This document shows positions 61,161 to 64,000 of a DNA stretch of 64,000 nt, piece after piece (positions within the stretch are counted from its first letter, which is position 1; every line of letters starts with the position of its first letter). The stretch covers positions 6,811,501-6,875,500 of the forward strand of contig NC_082689.1 in NCBI RefSeq assembly GCF_949987515.2. Reading direction: 5' to 3'. The stretch comes from Delphinus delphis. Its lineage: Eukaryota; Chordata; Mammalia; Artiodactyla; Delphinidae. A program made the position numbers and the translations under genes. The notes beneath the pieces were generated by a model. That model was not told where the DNA came from and did not search any database. It saw only the letters and a list, made by a program, of their open reading frames with translations.

Positions 61161-61652
61161 GGGACTTCCCTGGTGGCGCAGTGGTTAAGAATCTGCCTGC
61201 CAATGCAGGCGACACGGGTTCAAGCCCTGGGCCGTGAAGATCCCACATGCCGCAGAGCGACTAAGCCTGTGCGCCACAACTACTGAGCCTGCGCTCTAGA
61301 GTCCACGAGCCACAACTACTGAGGCCGTGCGCCACAACTACTGAGGCCGTGAGTCACAACTACTGAAGCCCACGCACCCTAGAGCCTGCGCACCGCAACC
61401 ACTGAGCCCAGGTGTCGCAACTACTGAAGCCCGCGCACTTTAGGGCCCACGTGCCACAACTACTGAGCCTGCGTGCTGCTACTGAAGCCCGCGCGCCTAG
61501 AGCCCATGCTCCACAACAAGAGAAGCCACCGCGATGCGAAGCCCGCGCACTGCAACGAAGAGCAGCCCCCGCCCGCCGCAGCTAGAGGAAGCTGCGCGTG
61601 GCAACGAAGACCCAACACAGCACCCCGCACCAAAAAAAAAAAAAAAAAAAAA
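61161..61652 (+). repeat. Expanded long CHR-type SINE, + orientation
   Basis: The head 'gggacttccctggtggcgca' and the A21 tail are normal. The middle (about 61270-61480) contains extra tandem copies of a 'gccacaactactgag' motif. The element is about 490 bp instead of about 355 bp. Confidence 0.9.
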
Positions 61653-61789
61653 GACAAACGGCATAGCTACCCAGACCCTTGGATAAAGTCTGTTTAGAAA
61701 ACTAAATGTACAAGAGAGGCAAAAGAAGACAGAAGTGTATACATGAACATGAGAGACTGGCAGAGCTATATTAAAATAGTGGACAGATC

Positions 61790-62350
61790 TTAAACACAGG
61801 AAAAGTGGTCAGCCTTACTCATAAGATAAATGCAACTTAAAATTACAAGATACCTATTTTTTACCTACACAAGTTTGATAACCTGCTCTGTTGAGTCTCA
61901 TACATCAAAGTGTAAATAAATAAACTCCTACAGAGAACATCTGGTGAAATCTAGCAAACTTTAAAATATACATCTTTGTCATAGCAATAGTGCTTCTACA
62001 AATATGCCTTCAGGAGCACTGACATGGAGTGTATACGAGGTAGTTCATGAAAGTTCACTGTAAAGACAAAAGGAACAACTGAAATACTGATCAAGGTATG
62101 ACTGGTAGGATGCTGGCGACATAAATCATGGCACCTTCATATATCGGCAGCCTACACAGCCTTAAACAGACTGAAGCTACTTACTCTTCATGCCCTTACA
62201 GGGATCAGCCTCTAAGATACATTGTTAAGTGCTCAAAACAAACTGCAGGAATAGTCTGGGTGTACAGGAAAAAGTAACTTAGTCACCTCTGGGAGGGGGC
62301 TTCTGAGGGGCTGGGAAACTTACTTTATACCTTTCATCCTTTTGAGCTCT
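61790..62350 (+). mobile_element. L1 relic, + orientation (probable)
   Basis: Text such as 'ggtcagccttactcataaga' and 'gttttttacctacacaagtttg'-like sequence around 61805-61875 follows an L1 3' region in sense orientation, heavily mutated. Confidence 0.45.
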
Positions 62351-62849
62351 TTACCTTGTGCATGTATTCATTATAATTATTTTAAAAATAAAGCCTTAAG
62401 TTTATAATATATGCTAAAAACAAAACAAAGAACTTTTTAAGTTCTATATTTTTTCCTTATTAATTTTTGTTCCCATCCTTTCATAGAAATGATCTTCCTG
62501 GAAATATGAGAAAATGCTAGATACTCTAAATGAATCTAAGAAACCCAAGTCAGACAAGTATCTTCCAATGTCCTGGGAAGAATTAGCCGGGGAGGTTACT
62601 AAACCCCGGGCAGTGATCTTTGAGAAATCAAGGAGAAAAAGGAGACATGCTGGAAACACACAGATATGATGTCTCAATGGAGAAGGTGGACGCTTGAGTT
62701 ACACACACAGGAGCGGACAGGACAGGGAAGCAACCAAGAGGATGTCAGCAGCAGCTCCCCTTGGCCGGGCGCTTGGCAATGCTGGGAAATCTGCTAGGTG
62801 TTGACAGGTGTCTGCTTGTCCCAGCTTCCCCACCACGTGATGGAGGAGG

Positions 62850-62940
62850 TTATCAGGAGAGGAAACTGAGGCCTGCCGAGTGACTTGCCCCAAGTCCCAC
62901 AAGTAATGAAGCAGGGGGCCAGGACCCTGGGCAGCGGGTC
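62850..62940 (-). repeat. MIR SINE relic, - orientation
   Basis: The sentence 'gaggaaactgaggcctgccg' then 'agtgacttgccccaagtccc' is the reverse-complement MIR core. Confidence 0.7.
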
Positions 62941-64000
62941 CCCACCTGGATTCCAGGCAAGACTGCCATGTGAGCGATGTCAGGAATGGAGGGGCTGAAT
63001 GCAGGGAAGGAACCGGCAGTCGCCAAGAGCTCTCCTAGGCTCACTCGGAGCAGGCAACGTCTGGTGCGTTGCATTTCCTTTTTGACAGGAATACTGGCCT
63101 GGAGGATCAGTGCAAGGATGACACGGACATCTCACTGAGTCACCCGACCGCTGCCCCTCCCACTCCAACCAGGTTTCCCAAGAGTTCAAAATAGAGGGTG
63201 GAGAAATACGATCTGGGGGACGATGACAAGGGCGATCCATGATTCACCAGCAAAGTCCCGTCCAGCAATTCCTCACCACGGATTTGGATGTGCCTCTCAT
63301 TTGTAAATGAGACCTTAAATGACAAAAAGATGGAGCTCCTGCAAACTTTGTCACGCTGGGACTACAGGCCAAGCCAAACCACCTTAGCAGTAATAAATGT
63401 GAGGCCCTGAGCCTGGGATGGGCCAAAGGCCACAACAAGCAGGGCAAGCAGGCAGGGCAGACATGCAGCCTTGGGTCATCAGATTTCACAGATCCAAAAA
63501 TAATAAGAGTAACCAGCAGACTTCTGATTCCGGGAAGACGGTTAGACATACTTTTCCTTATTCCTCTGGCTAAGTACAGCTAAAACCCTGGACTTAGATA
63601 TAAAAAAATATGCAAAGCCTCTGAAGGGTGGAGAGAAGAGGGCCTGAGGAATGACAAGGCACTGAGTTCTCTCGGGTCTCTGTTTGCCCCTGACATCCCA
63701 AACATGGAGCTGAAGAAGCCCAGCCAGAAACACCAAGGAGTACAGAAAGAATTTAAAAGCTCACCAAAAGCCTGCCCTCTCCGGCCATGGCTCCAGGAAA
63801 GGGGAGCCTAACAAGGCAGAATCAACAGTGGGAGAGCAGCCAATAACCACTCTACTCCAGCCAAACGGAAACAACTGCGGCCCCCACGCCCACCACGAAG
63901 GCAGCAATAAGGCTCCAGCATCGGCCACGTGTTGCCCAGAGAACACCAGGTAGGGACTTTCACCCCTGCCAGCCACATCCCCACAGTGTCAGAGGGTATA

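Larger units (their letters stand above)
55616..64000 (-). other. DGKD: Large 5' DGKD intron (partial)
   Basis: Over 8.3 kb with no recognisable exon. I looked for the missing first half of the PH domain on the - strand and did not find it. The intron holds SINEs (55920, 60720, 61161), L1 relics in both orientations, a Tigger-like transposon at 57115 and MIR relics at about 58850 and 62850. Positions 57850-58450 and 62950-64000 look unique. Confidence 0.65.

Noticed and set aside
1..64000. CRISPR arrays, operons, phage or other prokaryotic systems
   Set aside because: Introns, SINEs and L1 elements show a vertebrate nuclear genome. The tandem repeats present are a minisatellite and SINE-internal repeats without spacer structure.

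Overview
This is a piece of mammalian nuclear genome, most likely from a whale or dolphin. Its repeats are dominated by one tRNA-derived SINE family (head like 'cttccctggtggcgcagtgg', an internal 'gggttcg' B-box, a tail like 'gcccgcatacagcaaaa'). I recognise it as the cetacean CHR-type SINE. At least fifteen copies are present and several have clear target-site duplications. No ruminant-, pig- or primate-specific repeats were seen. The species assignment rests on the repeats alone.

Two protein-coding genes lie tail to tail. On the + strand, positions 1-15478 carry the last eight coding exons of USP40 (ubiquitin-specific peptidase 40): 921 coding bases and 306 residues ending in a TAG at 15476-15478, followed by a 3' UTR of roughly 0.7-1.9 kb. 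On the - strand, positions 55615 down to 21472 carry 27 coding exons of DGKD (diacylglycerol kinase delta): 3315 coding bases, 1104 residues plus stop, followed by a 3' UTR that runs to an AATAAA at 19811-19806. All splice sites used are AG/GT, every exon-exon phase closes, and the spliced frame of each gene stays open to its stop. The two genes are also tail-to-tail neighbours on human chromosome 2q37, so the synteny supports both calls. The catalytic part of USP40 lies upstream of the window. The DGKD start codon and the first half of its PH domain lie beyond position 64000.

Region by region: 1-15478, USP40 3' half with introns full of LINE-1 and SINE copies (a nested L1/SINE/L1 stack at 5300-9640); 15479-about 17430, USP40 3' UTR with several possible poly(A) signals; about 17430-19787, short spacer between the genes with a MIR; 19788-21471, DGKD 3' UTR, which becomes very CpG-rich; 21472-23658, the last three DGKD exons (SAM domain); 23659-30459, a 6.8 kb intron; 30460-55615, a dense exon block that encodes, in reverse, the C-terminal linker, accessory catalytic domain, acidic linker, catalytic domain, two C1 domains and the end of the PH domain; 55616-64000, the proximal part of a large 5' intron made mostly of old L1 sequence with young SINEs.

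USP40 is a predicted deubiquitinase, and DGKD converts diacylglycerol to phosphatidic acid at membranes. Nothing in the window suggests that they act in one pathway. I found no prokaryotic, viral or otherwise new gene system here. The points most worth a second look are a second in-frame splice acceptor in DGKD, an 18-bp perfect hairpin in a DGKD intron, an in-frame tandem repeat in a DGKD linker exon, the CpG-rich 3' end of DGKD, and several unusual retroposon structures.
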